A stretch of 64,000 nt of DNA from Archaeoglobaceae archaeon (GTDB lineage Archaea; Halobacteriota; Archaeoglobi; Archaeoglobales; Archaeoglobaceae): assembly GCA_015520485.1 (NCBI GenBank), contig WAPX01000044.1, forward strand, positions 25,831-89,830, read 5' to 3'. Shown piece by piece: positions 51,994-64,000 of this stretch. The first letter of the stretch is position 1, and each line of letters starts with the position of its first letter. The notes below the pieces were generated by a model. It ran no database searches. It saw nothing but the letters and a program-made list of their open reading frames with translations, and was not told the origin of the DNA. Made by a program: the position numbers and the translations under genes.

Positions 51994-53304
51994 ATGCGGA
52001 GCTGGTATCCTTTGCTTTTGATCGTTTTAATGTGCGCTGCGGTCATGGGATGTGCACAGATGAAGGGAACGCAGAAGGTGAACGAGGTGAAAACAGGAAT
52101 AAACGCAAGCGAAGCAAAAACAGCCGTAAAGGCGAGTAACGTAGTAAAGATAGGAATCATTGGCCCCATGGAAACAAAGTACGGTACGGCAATGGTTCAC
52201 GCCGCCAGACTCGCTGCAGAAGAGATAAACGCTAACGGTGGAATACTTGGAAAAAAGGTGGTTATACTGACTGCCGATACGAAAATGGATCCAAATACGG
52301 GAACCATGGCTTTCAGAAGGCTTGCTGATGAAGGATGTAACGTTATTATCGGCGGTTTTTCGAGCGGCGTCTGTCTGTCCATGCTGCAGGTCATGGCAAA
52401 GAAGAAGGTCCTGTGGCTCGGCGATTCAGCAACTCCAAGGCTAACGGATAAGGTGAAGCAGGATTACCAGCGCTACAAGTACTACTTTAGACCCATAGGA
52501 ACCAACGCATCCACGTTTCCGCTCGACATGGTTGCCATGCTTAACTACCTCAACGAAGAAGGCGTACACATAAAAAACGTTGCGATAATAAGAGATAACG
52601 CTCTGTGGACGGATGACGTGATGAAAGTCCTCAAACCCTTGCTCGAAAAGAACAACTACACGATAGTAATGGACGAAAAAGTGAACAGGGGTCAGACTGA
52701 CTTCACAACACTTCTGTTAAAGGCAAAGCAGGATAAGGCGGATGTTATAATGCCAATAATAGCCCACGTAAGAGGTGTTGCCCTCGTAAAGGAGTGGGCG
52801 AGACTCAAGCTCGGAATACCAATTGCAGGTCACGACCTCTCCGCAATAGACCCAGACTACTGGAACGCTACCGGAGGTGCCTGCAACGGTGAGCTCTACA
52901 CAGCTGACGGTGGTGGAGTACCGTATCCGATAAACTCAAAAATGGCACACTTCCTACAGGCTTACAGGGAGAAGTACCATACACTACCGGAAGCTTTTGA
53001 TGCCTACGGAGTTTACGATGCCGTGTTCCTCTACAAGCAGGCAGTCGAAAACGCCGCAAAAGCAAAGGAGAAGAATCCGCTCGATCCCAACGTTCTCGTA
53101 AGGTACCTCGAGCAGTTCAACGCAACCCATCCGTTTAAAGGAGTTAGAGGCAACATAGCGTTTACGAAGAACCACGACCTGATGTGGGGCAACAAGTACG
53201 TGAGGAACTGGATATGTCAGTGGCAGAACGGTAAGCAGGTCGTTGTGTACCCGCACGTTTCGTGGATAAAGACAGGAAAGCTCATAACCCCATGGAAGAA
53301 GTAG
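51994..53304 (+). CDS. LivK-type amino acid-binding lipoprotein
   Basis: The protein is about 436 residues. The signal peptide ends in the lipobox A-V-M-G-C, and a Lys/Ala-rich linker follows. The type I binding-protein domain includes VKIGIIGPMETKYGTAMVHA, ARLAAEEINANGGILGKKVV and EAFDAYGVYDAVFLYKQAV, with closing strands VRGNIAFTKNHDLMWGN. It should feed LivF/LivG from outside the cell. It is transcribed divergently from livGF; TTAAATATT (51966-51974) is placed for a leaderless start at 51994, so the ATG is chosen over the TTG at 51973. Confidence 0.9.
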   Translation: MRSWYPLLLIVLMCAAVMGCAQMKGTQKVNEVKTGINASEAKTAVKASNVVKIGIIGPMETKYGTAMVHAARLAAEEINANGGILGKKVVILTADTKMDPNTGTMAFRRLADEGCNVIIGGFSSGVCLSMLQVMAKKKVLWLGDSATPRLTDKVKQDYQRYKYYFRPIGTNASTFPLDMVAMLNYLNEEGVHIKNVAIIRDNALWTDDVMKVLKPLLEKNNYTIVMDEKVNRGQTDFTTLLLKAKQDKADVIMPIIAHVRGVALVKEWARLKLGIPIAGHDLSAIDPDYWNATGGACNGELYTADGGGVPYPINSKMAHFLQAYREKYHTLPEAFDAYGVYDAVFLYKQAVENAAKAKEKNPLDPNVLVRYLEQFNATHPFKGVRGNIAFTKNHDLMWGNKYVRNWICQWQNGKQVVVYPHVSWIKTGKLITPWKK

Positions 53305-53477
53305 TTTTTATTTTTTGCATTTATTTTCGTTTTTCAGTTTACTTTGACTAGGTCTGCAAGTGATTTCGGATAACACAAATAACTCGACTTAAACGATAAT
53401 TAATTCTGAACTGTTCAATTCTAGATGGATTCGTATTCTCAATTGTTTTGCGTAAAAAATAGCGGAGCGAGCACAAT

Positions 53478-53488
53478 CTTTAAATATC
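53478..53488 (+). promoter_or_regulatory. Upstream rRNA promoter (P1) TATA box
   Basis: CTTTAAATATC, preceded by a purine-rich GCGAGCACAA element, predicts a start near 53510. It is the first of two tandem candidate promoters. The 53305-53470 stretch before it is AT-rich and holds no gene. Confidence 0.55.
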
Positions 53489-53560
53489 TTCCTTAAACGG
53501 CTACTAACACGCAGCTGAATAGGAAACATTCAGCTGTGAGGTAAGGGTTTAGGCGCAAGG

Positions 53561-53570
53561 TTTATAAATC
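53561..53570 (+). promoter_or_regulatory. Downstream rRNA promoter (P2) TATA box
   Basis: TTTATAAATC after GCGCAAGG predicts a start near 53590, about 175 bases before mature 16S rRNA. Tandem promoters are common in archaeal rRNA operons. Confidence 0.5.
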
Positions 53571-53704
53571 ACAACAGAACAATTTCCATTTACCAGTAAA
53601 CCGCGGGTCCGGCACGAACCCCGATGTGGGCGCAAGCCCTAAATGAGGGGGAGTGTTCCCACCTGCGGTATAGCAGTGAGGGCGCATCCCGCGATGCGTC
53701 TGAG

Positions 53705-55296
<1,592 letters not shown>

Positions 55297-55306
55297 AGGA
55301 CTCGTT

Positions 55307-55379
55307 GGGCTCGTAGCTCAGCTGGCAGAGCGCCGCCTTTGCGAGGCGGAGGCCTCGGGTTCAAATCCCGACGAGTCCA
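55307..55379 (+). tRNA. tRNA-Ala (anticodon UGC) in the rRNA spacer
   Basis: The acceptor GGGCUCG pairs with CGAGUCC (one G-U), the anticodon stem CCGCC/GGCGG holds UUUGCGA (anticodon UGC), the T arm is UCGGG-UUCAAAU-CCCGA, and the discriminator is A. The 16S-tRNA-Ala-23S order is usual for Euryarchaeota. Confidence 0.97.
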
Positions 55380-55476
55380 TAACTATTGTCCTGTGCACCC
55401 GGCGATGAAAAGTCGTCGGGGAAGGGCTGATGGCTTAAGCTCATGCTTGGGCTATGTGAGGCCGTGCAGAGGTTTG

Positions 55477-58464
<2,988 letters not shown>

Positions 58465-58570
58465 TGAACTTCTGCGCGGCCTCGCGAATTACACTGCGCT
58501 GTATATTTTCTCCTTCCATCTGCTAAAGCAAAAAGTGAACTTTTTTAACTGATACTTTTTTGAATTTTTT

Positions 58571-59599
58571 ATGAAGTTCAAGGTCGCTGTTCTGGGAGCA
58601 ACCGGGATGGTCGGTCAGAAGTTCGTTCAGCTGCTCGAAAACCATCCCTGGTTTGAAATCTCTTCTCTCGCCGCGTCTGAGAGGAGAGTTGGTAAGATTT
58701 ATGGAGAAGAGGTGAACTGGATCGTTTCAGCAAACGTTCCCGATTGCGTCAGGGATATGGAAATGGTTGCAATGGATCCAAAGAGCGTTGACGCGGACAT
58801 AGTTTTTTCTGCCCTTCCATCCAGCGTGGCTAAGGAGGTGGAACCAAAATTCGCGGAAGCTGGATTCGTCGTTGCCAGCAACGCATCAACGTACAGAATG
58901 GTTGAGGACGTACCATTAGTGGTACCCGAGGTAAATCCAGAGCATCTCGAACTGGTGGAGGTTCAGAAGAGGAACAGGGGGTGGGACGGTTTCATAGTTA
59001 CGAATCCAAACTGCACCACAATTATGCTGGTAATAACGCTGAAACCGCTTGTGGAGCTGGGGCTCAGAAGTGTAAGGGTTGCATCGATGCAGGCTTTAAG
59101 CGGAGCCGGGTATCCGGGAGTCCCGTCAATGGCGATAATGGACAACGTCATACCGTACATAAGTGGGGAAGAGGAGAAAGTTGAAGAGGAGCCCTTAAAG
59201 CTGCTCGGCAAATTCGACGGAAACAGGATAGTTCCAGCTGAACTGAAAGTTTCAGCCTCCTGCCACAGAGTTCCGGTAACGGATGGACACACGGAGGCTG
59301 TGTGGGCTGAGTTTGACAGAAACGTCGAAGTTGAAGACGTTGTGAACGCTTTCACGGGTCTGAAATCACTTGATTTACCGACATCTCCTGAAAAGGTCAT
59401 AGTGGTCAGAAACGAAGTGGACAGACCTCAGCCAAGACTGGACAGGGATGAAGGTAAAGGCATGAGCGTTGTGGTGGGCAGAATAAGAAAAGACGAATGG
59501 GGTATAAAGTACATAGTTATGGGTCATAACACCGTTAGAGGAGCGGCTGGAGCGAGTATTCTCAATGCCGAGCTAATGGTGAAGAAAGGTATGATATAA
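58571..59599 (+). CDS. asd: Aspartate-semialdehyde dehydrogenase
   Basis: The 342-residue protein has the NADP loop AVLGATGMVGQKFVQLLENH, the catalytic Cys in VTNPNCTTIMLV, QALSGAGYPGVPS, the substrate His in SCHRVPVTDGHTEAVWAE and GHNTVRGAAGASILNAEL. It reduces aspartyl phosphate on the way to threonine, methionine and lysine. It belongs to the archaeal/fungal type and starts about 105 bases after the 23S processing stem. Confidence 0.95.
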   Translation: MKFKVAVLGATGMVGQKFVQLLENHPWFEISSLAASERRVGKIYGEEVNWIVSANVPDCVRDMEMVAMDPKSVDADIVFSALPSSVAKEVEPKFAEAGFVVASNASTYRMVEDVPLVVPEVNPEHLELVEVQKRNRGWDGFIVTNPNCTTIMLVITLKPLVELGLRSVRVASMQALSGAGYPGVPSMAIMDNVIPYISGEEEKVEEEPLKLLGKFDGNRIVPAELKVSASCHRVPVTDGHTEAVWAEFDRNVEVEDVVNAFTGLKSLDLPTSPEKVIVVRNEVDRPQPRLDRDEGKGMSVVVGRIRKDEWGIKYIVMGHNTVRGAAGASILNAELMVKKGMI

Positions 59600-59697
59600 A
59601 ATTCGCCATGACGACAATTCGTTTACCTTTAATTTTTATCTTTTAATGAAATGATTCCAAATTTAAATAATTAAATAATATTAAATACTCAACTGGT

Positions 59698-61332
59698 TTA
59701 ATTTCCCTCGTATTTCTTCATAATCGCTCTGGCTTTTGGCAGGATATCTCTTGCTATTATGTGTGCTGTCGAATCCTCTTCACTCTGAACAGTGAACTTC
59801 ATAGCTCTCCCTCTTGCGGCATTTAAGACGAGCTCTCCCCTCTTGCTGCACTTCACGTTGGTTGGAATTGCGACGTCAACCTTGTAGTAGAACTTCATTA
59901 TGGCGTTCTTCATTATAGCAGCGTCTCCACTTATCTCGTCTTCTGCAAGCTTTTCTGCCTTTTCAAACAGGTGCACGAAGTTTGGAGCGTTGTAACCGTA
60001 GTTCTTAAACAGGTTGAAAGCTAAACAGGCAGCTTTAAAGTAGTACTCTCCAGCACTCTGTCTGTCTTTATTTTCAAGCACCTTTGCGAGATTTATGTAA
60101 TACCTCATCTTTATGTCCGGTGGGAGGAATCTTTCGTACATCATTACTTCTGCGATGAGTTTTTCTGCTTTTTCGAACTTCTTTTCGTCTATGTAATACG
60201 ATGTGAGGTTGTTGAGCACTGTGGCGAGCTCAGGTATCAGCTCTGGACTCATGCCAGCAGCGTCTCTGAGCACGTCAACGATGTCTCTGTAACACTCCTC
60301 GATTTTATCCAGCAGGTTCAGCCTTCTGTAAAGAACTCCAAGGTTGTTTACGGTCTTTGCGTATTCGGGAATGGCATTTTTATCCTTCCGTGCGATCTCT
60401 CTTCTTATTTTTGCAGCTTCTTCGAGACACTCCCTTGCTTTCTCGAGTTTTCTCGAGTTCATGCACAGCAAACCGAGGCTATCAAGGACAACTGAAAGCT
60501 CCTCTTTCATGCCCATGTCTCTCATTATTTCAGCAGACCAGTCGTAGTTCTTTTCAGCATCCTCGTACCTCCTCATGAAGTGGTATAGGTTTGCTATGTT
60601 GTAGAGCAGTTTTGCGAGTTCTTTCATTTTTTCATCATCTTTCTTGGCAAGTTCGATAAATTCCTGAATTGCTATCGTGTAGAATTTCTCCGCCTCACTC
60701 TTTCTGCCCGTGTCAAAACACATGTTTGCCACGTGTTTTACAACCTCCGCCCACCTGTCTCCGAGCTTTTTTTTCAGTTCCTCATCACCGTCTATGGTTT
60801 CGAACAGTTTTTCTCCGATTTCAACGAGCTTATCTGAGGGTTGTTTCTGCTTTAAGAAGAGGTCAACAGCCTCGTCGATGTAGCCGGCATCTATTGCCGC
60901 GTTGAGAAATTCGCAGATCTCTTTTGGTCCATTCTCTTTCTCCATCATCTTTCTCCAGTACTCTGCAACGATCACAGGATCTCCTCTCAGCTCCATTTTC
61001 AGCTTGCGTACGGGCAGTCTGACTCTGTCCCCTCTCCTCTCCAGAACTCCAGTTTCAATGAGCCTGTCAAGTGTTTCAGGAGGGTACTTTCTGGAGAATA
61101 CCTCTTTCAGTGTTTCGTAGTCAGCCTCACCTATTGGTGCAAAATCGCATAGAAAACCGTAAGCTTCAGGTCCCACCAGCTCTTCCAAGGCTATTTTAAG
61201 TGCTTCTTCAGGATCCTTCAGGTGAGCTACTTTTTTTTCTATGTTTTCGTACCTTATCATGAGTTCGTTAACAAGGTTTCTGATTCCAACTTTGAGCAGG
61301 CATTTACTCTCTTTCTCGTTTTTGTCTTCCAT
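59698..61332 (-). CDS. TPR-repeat protein
   Basis: The 544-residue protein has an N-terminal helical region with a winged-helix-like FSRKYPPETLDRLIETGVLE / RRGDRVRLPV, then about seven tetratricopeptide-like helical pairs (for example LAKLLYNIANLYHFMRRYED, LDSLGLLCMNSRKLEKAREC, YAKTVNNLGVLYRRLNLLDK, LATVLNNLTSYYIDEKKFEK) and a C-terminal beta segment. TPR scaffolds mediate protein contacts, and such long TPR proteins are frequent in Archaeoglobus. Partners are unknown. The gene stands alone; 61333-61591 is AT-rich with no gene. Confidence 0.8.
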   Translation of the reverse strand: MEDKNEKESKCLLKVGIRNLVNELMIRYENIEKKVAHLKDPEEALKIALEELVGPEAYGFLCDFAPIGEADYETLKEVFSRKYPPETLDRLIETGVLERRGDRVRLPVRKLKMELRGDPVIVAEYWRKMMEKENGPKEICEFLNAAIDAGYIDEAVDLFLKQKQPSDKLVEIGEKLFETIDGDEELKKKLGDRWAEVVKHVANMCFDTGRKSEAEKFYTIAIQEFIELAKKDDEKMKELAKLLYNIANLYHFMRRYEDAEKNYDWSAEIMRDMGMKEELSVVLDSLGLLCMNSRKLEKARECLEEAAKIRREIARKDKNAIPEYAKTVNNLGVLYRRLNLLDKIEECYRDIVDVLRDAAGMSPELIPELATVLNNLTSYYIDEKKFEKAEKLIAEVMMYERFLPPDIKMRYYINLAKVLENKDRQSAGEYYFKAACLAFNLFKNYGYNAPNFVHLFEKAEKLAEDEISGDAAIMKNAIMKFYYKVDVAIPTNVKCSKRGELVLNAARGRAMKFTVQSEEDSTAHIIARDILPKARAIMKKYEGN

Positions 61333-61591
61333 GTTGCTGGTATTTGCGAAGCTGTATATTTGTTTATTGTTTTGTTTTCTATTACCCCTTTCAACGTCTT
61401 TGCGAATAGAAGCTGTTGATTTTTATTGGTCTTGTTAATAATATTTTATCCATCGCCAGACGTTTTTGTCTTTTACATCTGCTGAAACTGCAATTCTCTT
61501 CACAATATACTTTTATCATAATTGTATTTATTATATGATTAGAAAATATTAAATAGTATAGATATAATAGAATAACTAGGAAATAATTTTA

Positions 61592-62478
61592 GTGAAAAAA
61601 GTACGAACTCTTGGAATTTTGCTGGCAGTGTTGCTGACAATGGGAATGGCAGTTGCAAATGAAAATTCTAAACAGATGAAATATATAGACAAAAAAGAAT
61701 ACAAAAAACAAATAAACGAGTTGATAAACGAAAGAGATAAAGTTAAAAAATGGTGGGTTGAGCTCTGAGAGAGCAAAAAAAGAAAATTATGAATAATTCA
61801 AAATACAGTCAAATAAAGCTAATGAAAGAGATCGTAGAAAGTAAGCGGAAACGCGAATTGGAACATGAGGGACCTAAGAGACTTCCGCAAAATGTGTATG
61901 CTAGAATTTGGGAAAGTTCGGTCGTACCATTCTCATCAACGACCTATTACTACTCTATGGAGTTGACAACATGACTGCATACAAAGGTGGACGGGGTGTA
62001 GGATATAATATTGCCAACACGTATCTCTCAGATCACTATGAGAGAATTGCCGCTAGAGCAGAAATAGTAGGACCCTATTGTGCAGGTGGATATATGTATA
62101 AATACTTATATGCACCAAAAAGTGGTAATGCAATTATTAGTATCTTATTTGATTGGAGCGGTGGTAGTTTGTATCCAGCTGATTGTAGCATAAACTTTGT
62201 ACTGTGGGAATATGTATCTAAGGACTGGATGGGTAAAAATTGCATCTAAAAAAGGTGTGGTCAGTCTTTCTGGGTATACACCAACGCAAGGCCCAATTAA
62301 TGACACCGGCTCTGTTTCCTCTCGCTTGGTAGCTGGAAATTATTACTGTCTCCAGTTGCAAATCCACACTAAAGGAGATGTTATAGGGGGGCATGTAGTA
62401 TCCAGCGGAGACTTTGGGTTTGTCGCTTGGCCACACCCTTCAAATGTACACTGGCAATATGCTAGGGTTATATACTAG
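61592..62478 (+). pseudogene. Multiply frameshifted secreted beta-rich protein
   Basis: GTG at 61592 opens KKVRTLGILLAVLLTMGMAV, then ANENSK, a clear signal peptide, followed by a Lys-rich helix ending at a stop (61766). The protein then continues in three other frame segments: SKYSQIKLMKEIVESKRKRE ... STTYYYSME (to 61974), [20 protein letters not shown] ... [11 protein letters not shown] (to 62249) and [16 protein letters not shown] ... NVHWQYARVIY (to 62478). Three frameshifts are therefore needed, near 61760, 61965 and 62210. The mature part is rich in Gly, Ser and Tyr like a beta-sandwich. It is a decayed gene or badly sequenced; no family is recognised. Confidence 0.6.
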
Positions 62479-62808
62479 TGAGGTTGCGAAACAGTATGAA
62501 CATTGGTGCCAGTGAAGTTCTTCTGGTTGTCCAACTTCTTTTGTGCTATCTTTTATTTGCTTTATAAATTTTTTTATATAAATTTTTTTTAAAAAATAAT
62601 TTTTAAATTAGATTTGTCTCCCTGTCTTTATTAACCCTTCCTTCTTTTCTTAGTTGTTTTAAGACTTTATTAAATCTTTGAGTCCGTGATAGTATATTCT
62701 TATTGGCGTGACTCCTCTCTCTAAAAAGTTGCATGTCTTTTATCTTAGTTGCCTATTGCCCACCCCTCTTCTTTAGTCTTTTTCTCTTCAACCAAAAACC
62801 TTATATAG

Positions 62809-62821
62809 AACTACATCTCCA
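62809..62821 (+). promoter_or_regulatory. TATA box of the thermosome gene
   Basis: CCTTATATAGAAC predicts transcription from about 62842, giving a leader of about 42 bases with GGAGGTGG before the ATG. The preceding 62479-62800 stretch is very AT-rich and holds no gene that I can see. Confidence 0.65.
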
Positions 62822-62842
62822 CAAAAAATTGCCATACAGAAT

Positions 62843-62862
62843 ATCCTGCTGAACTGCGGGAT
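62843..62862 (+). promoter_or_regulatory. Hairpin at the 5' end of the thermosome mRNA
   Basis: ATCCTGC (62843-62849), a six-base loop and GCGGGAT (62856-62862) form a seven-pair hairpin with one G-U pair. It begins at the predicted transcription start and ends nine bases before the ribosome site. It could be an RNA structure or a protein-binding inverted repeat. Confidence 0.35.
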
Positions 62863-62883
62863 TAATAAAAAGGAGGTGGTGTT

Positions 62884-64000
62884 ATGGCAACTCTGCAGGG
62901 GCAGCCCGTACTGATACTGAAGGAGGGAACCCAGAGAACTGTTGGAAGGGATGCTCAGAGGCTAAACATAATGGCGGCGAGAGTTATCGCTGAGGCCGTG
63001 AGGAGCACTCTGGGCCCAAGAGGTATGGACAAGATGCTCGTTGACAGCCTCGGAGATATCGTGATAACGAACGACGGTGTTACGATTTTAAAGGAAATTG
63101 ATGTTGAGCACCCGGCGGCAAAGATGATTATTGAGGTTGCAAAGACTCAGGACAACGAGGTTGGTGATGGAACGACAACCGCTGTGGTTCTCGCTGGAGA
63201 ACTGCTGAAGAGAGCTGAGGAGCTTCTCGATCAGGACATTCACCCCGCGATAATATCAAACGGTTACAGGCTTGCATGCGAGAAGGCTGTCGAAATACTT
63301 AACGAGATAGCGATACCGATAAGCAAGGAAGACGACGAAATTCTGAAAAGAATAGCAATGACGGCAATGACCGGTAAAGGTGCTGAAGTTGCACTCGACA
63401 AGCTCGCTGACATAGTTGTCAGGGCTGTCAAGGCCGTTACCGAGGAAGTCGATGGAAAGCTGAAGTTCGACCCCGACTTCGTGAAGCTTGAGAAGAAGCA
63501 GGGAGGAAGCGTGGAGGACACGGAGCTCGTTGACGGAATAGTGCTTGACAAGGAAGTCGTTCATCCGGGAATGCCGAGGAGAGTCGAGAACGCTAAGATA
63601 CTGCTCGTAAACTCTGCACTTGAGGTAAAGGAGACAGAGACCGATGCAAAGATCAGAATCACAGACCCGGAGATGCTCCAGAAGTTCATAGAGCAGGAAG
63701 AGAAGATGCTGAAGGAGCTCGTTGACAGAATCGTGAACGCAGGAGCAAACGTCGTGTTCTGCCAGAAGGGTATTGACGACCTCGCACAGTACTACCTCGC
63801 AAAGGCAGGAATACTCGCTGTGAGGAGAGTTAAGAAGAGCGACCTCGAAAAGCTCGCGAAGGCCACCGGAGCGAAGGTTCTGACCGACCTGAGAGACATA
63901 AGCAGCGAAGACCTCGGAGAGGCAGAGCTCGTTGAAGAGAGGAAGGTCGGAGACGAAAAGATGGTGTTCGTCACCGGATGCAAGAACCCGAAGGCCGTAA
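62884..64000 (+). CDS. Thermosome subunit (group II chaperonin), 3' end beyond the window
   Basis: The first 372 residues of about 545 are present. [40 protein letters not shown] and [19 protein letters not shown] are ATP-site motifs of group II chaperonins; the apical domain follows. It assembles into a double-ring folding machine and is usually heat-induced. A strong AAGGAGGTGG site precedes the ATG. Codon use and conservation are those of a highly expressed gene. Confidence 0.97.
   Translation, partial: MATLQGQPVLILKEGTQRTVGRDAQRLNIMAARVIAEAVRSTLGPRGMDKMLVDSLGDIVITNDGVTILKEIDVEHPAAKMIIEVAKTQDNEVGDGTTTAVVLAGELLKRAEELLDQDIHPAIISNGYRLACEKAVEILNEIAIPISKEDDEILKRIAMTAMTGKGAEVALDKLADIVVRAVKAVTEEVDGKLKFDPDFVKLEKKQGGSVEDTELVDGIVLDKEVVHPGMPRRVENAKILLVNSALEVKETETDAKIRITDPEMLQKFIEQEEKMLKELVDRIVNAGANVVFCQKGIDDLAQYYLAKAGILAVRRVKKSDLEKLAKATGAKVLTDLRDISSEDLGEAELVEERKVGDEKMVFVTGCKNPKAV

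Noticed and set aside
58465..58570. 5S rRNA or tRNA after 23S rRNA
   Set aside because: The roughly 105 bases contain no 5S-like helix pattern and are too short for a 5S gene plus spacer.
61576..61776. Minus-strand 66-codon ORF opposite the secreted-protein pseudogene
   Set aside because: It is the shadow of the signal-peptide-coding frame on the plus strand.

Overview
The window is chromosomal DNA of a hyperthermophilic euryarchaeon, most probably a member of the Archaeoglobales (Archaeoglobus, Ferroglobus or Geoglobus type; the genus cannot be fixed by reading alone). The evidence is an archaeal 16S-tRNA-Ala-23S rRNA operon, a thermosome gene, archaeal eIF5A and eIF1A, ribosomal protein L10e, archaeosortase and archaetidyl lipid enzymes, an archaeal aromatic pathway (AroA'/AroB') with a fused TyrA-AroQ-PheA protein of the kind known in Archaeoglobus, RibL and MptD. 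Promoters are TATA boxes, several placed so that the mRNA starts at the start codon (leaderless). Other genes have GGAGGTG or GGGGTG ribosome sites and often start with GTG or TTG.

Layout. 0-4.2 kb: end of a type II secretion/archaellum-type membrane protein, an HD hydrolase, a lipoprotein binding protein and the RNase H-like DUF460 protein. 4.4-5.4 kb: tRNA-Ser followed by wrecks of two insertion sequences. 5.5-7.9 kb: LemA and a DUF2207 membrane protein. 8.1-11.0 kb: an XRE-cupin-methyltransferase fusion regulator, split by one extra T, with azlCD. 11.1-15.7 kb: aromatic amino acid operon (aroA', aroB', aroD, tyrA-aroQ-pheA), preceded by a 34-codon leaderless mini-ORF ending in a run of Tyr/Phe/Trp codons within a set of mutually exclusive hairpins. 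15.8-23.9 kb: agmatinase-eIF5A, endonuclease IV, an archaeosortase/lipid-head-group/MptD/HemK2-like operon, TyrRS-eIF1A, and an RHH regulator with a luciferase-like protein.

24-38 kb: IS scars, a serpin lipoprotein, RibL, a class V aminotransferase, tRNA-Val, an alanine dehydrogenase family protein, DUF763, ThiC, small membrane proteins (one with a site-2-protease-like HxxxH lacking the Glu), a B12-radical SAM enzyme, UspA plus a BASS transporter, and a regulator-ABC exporter module with a perfect palindromic operator. 38-53 kb: L10e, Yip1, PyrBI, a YdjM-like protein, a PHP enzyme, DUF211, a truncated MjaI-like restriction gene beside an IS wreck, a second AroA'/aldolase paralog, AMMECR1, ArgF-NadE, a pair of KaiC-like proteins (one without a P-loop), and LivF/LivG with a divergent binding protein but no permeases.

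53.4-58.5 kb is the rRNA operon with tandem promoters and processing stems; no 5S gene is seen. It is followed by aspartate-semialdehyde dehydrogenase, a TPR protein, a multiply frameshifted secreted-protein gene, and the 5' part of a thermosome subunit cut by the window edge.

Most of the window is housekeeping and biosynthesis. The strongest candidate for something undescribed is the aromatic leader peptide and hairpin array upstream of the aro operon, which resembles a trp/phe-type attenuator, a device not established in archaea. Next are the XRE-cupin-methyltransferase/AzlCD module, the archaeal serpin lipoprotein and the P-loop-less KaiC pair. No CRISPR array was seen.
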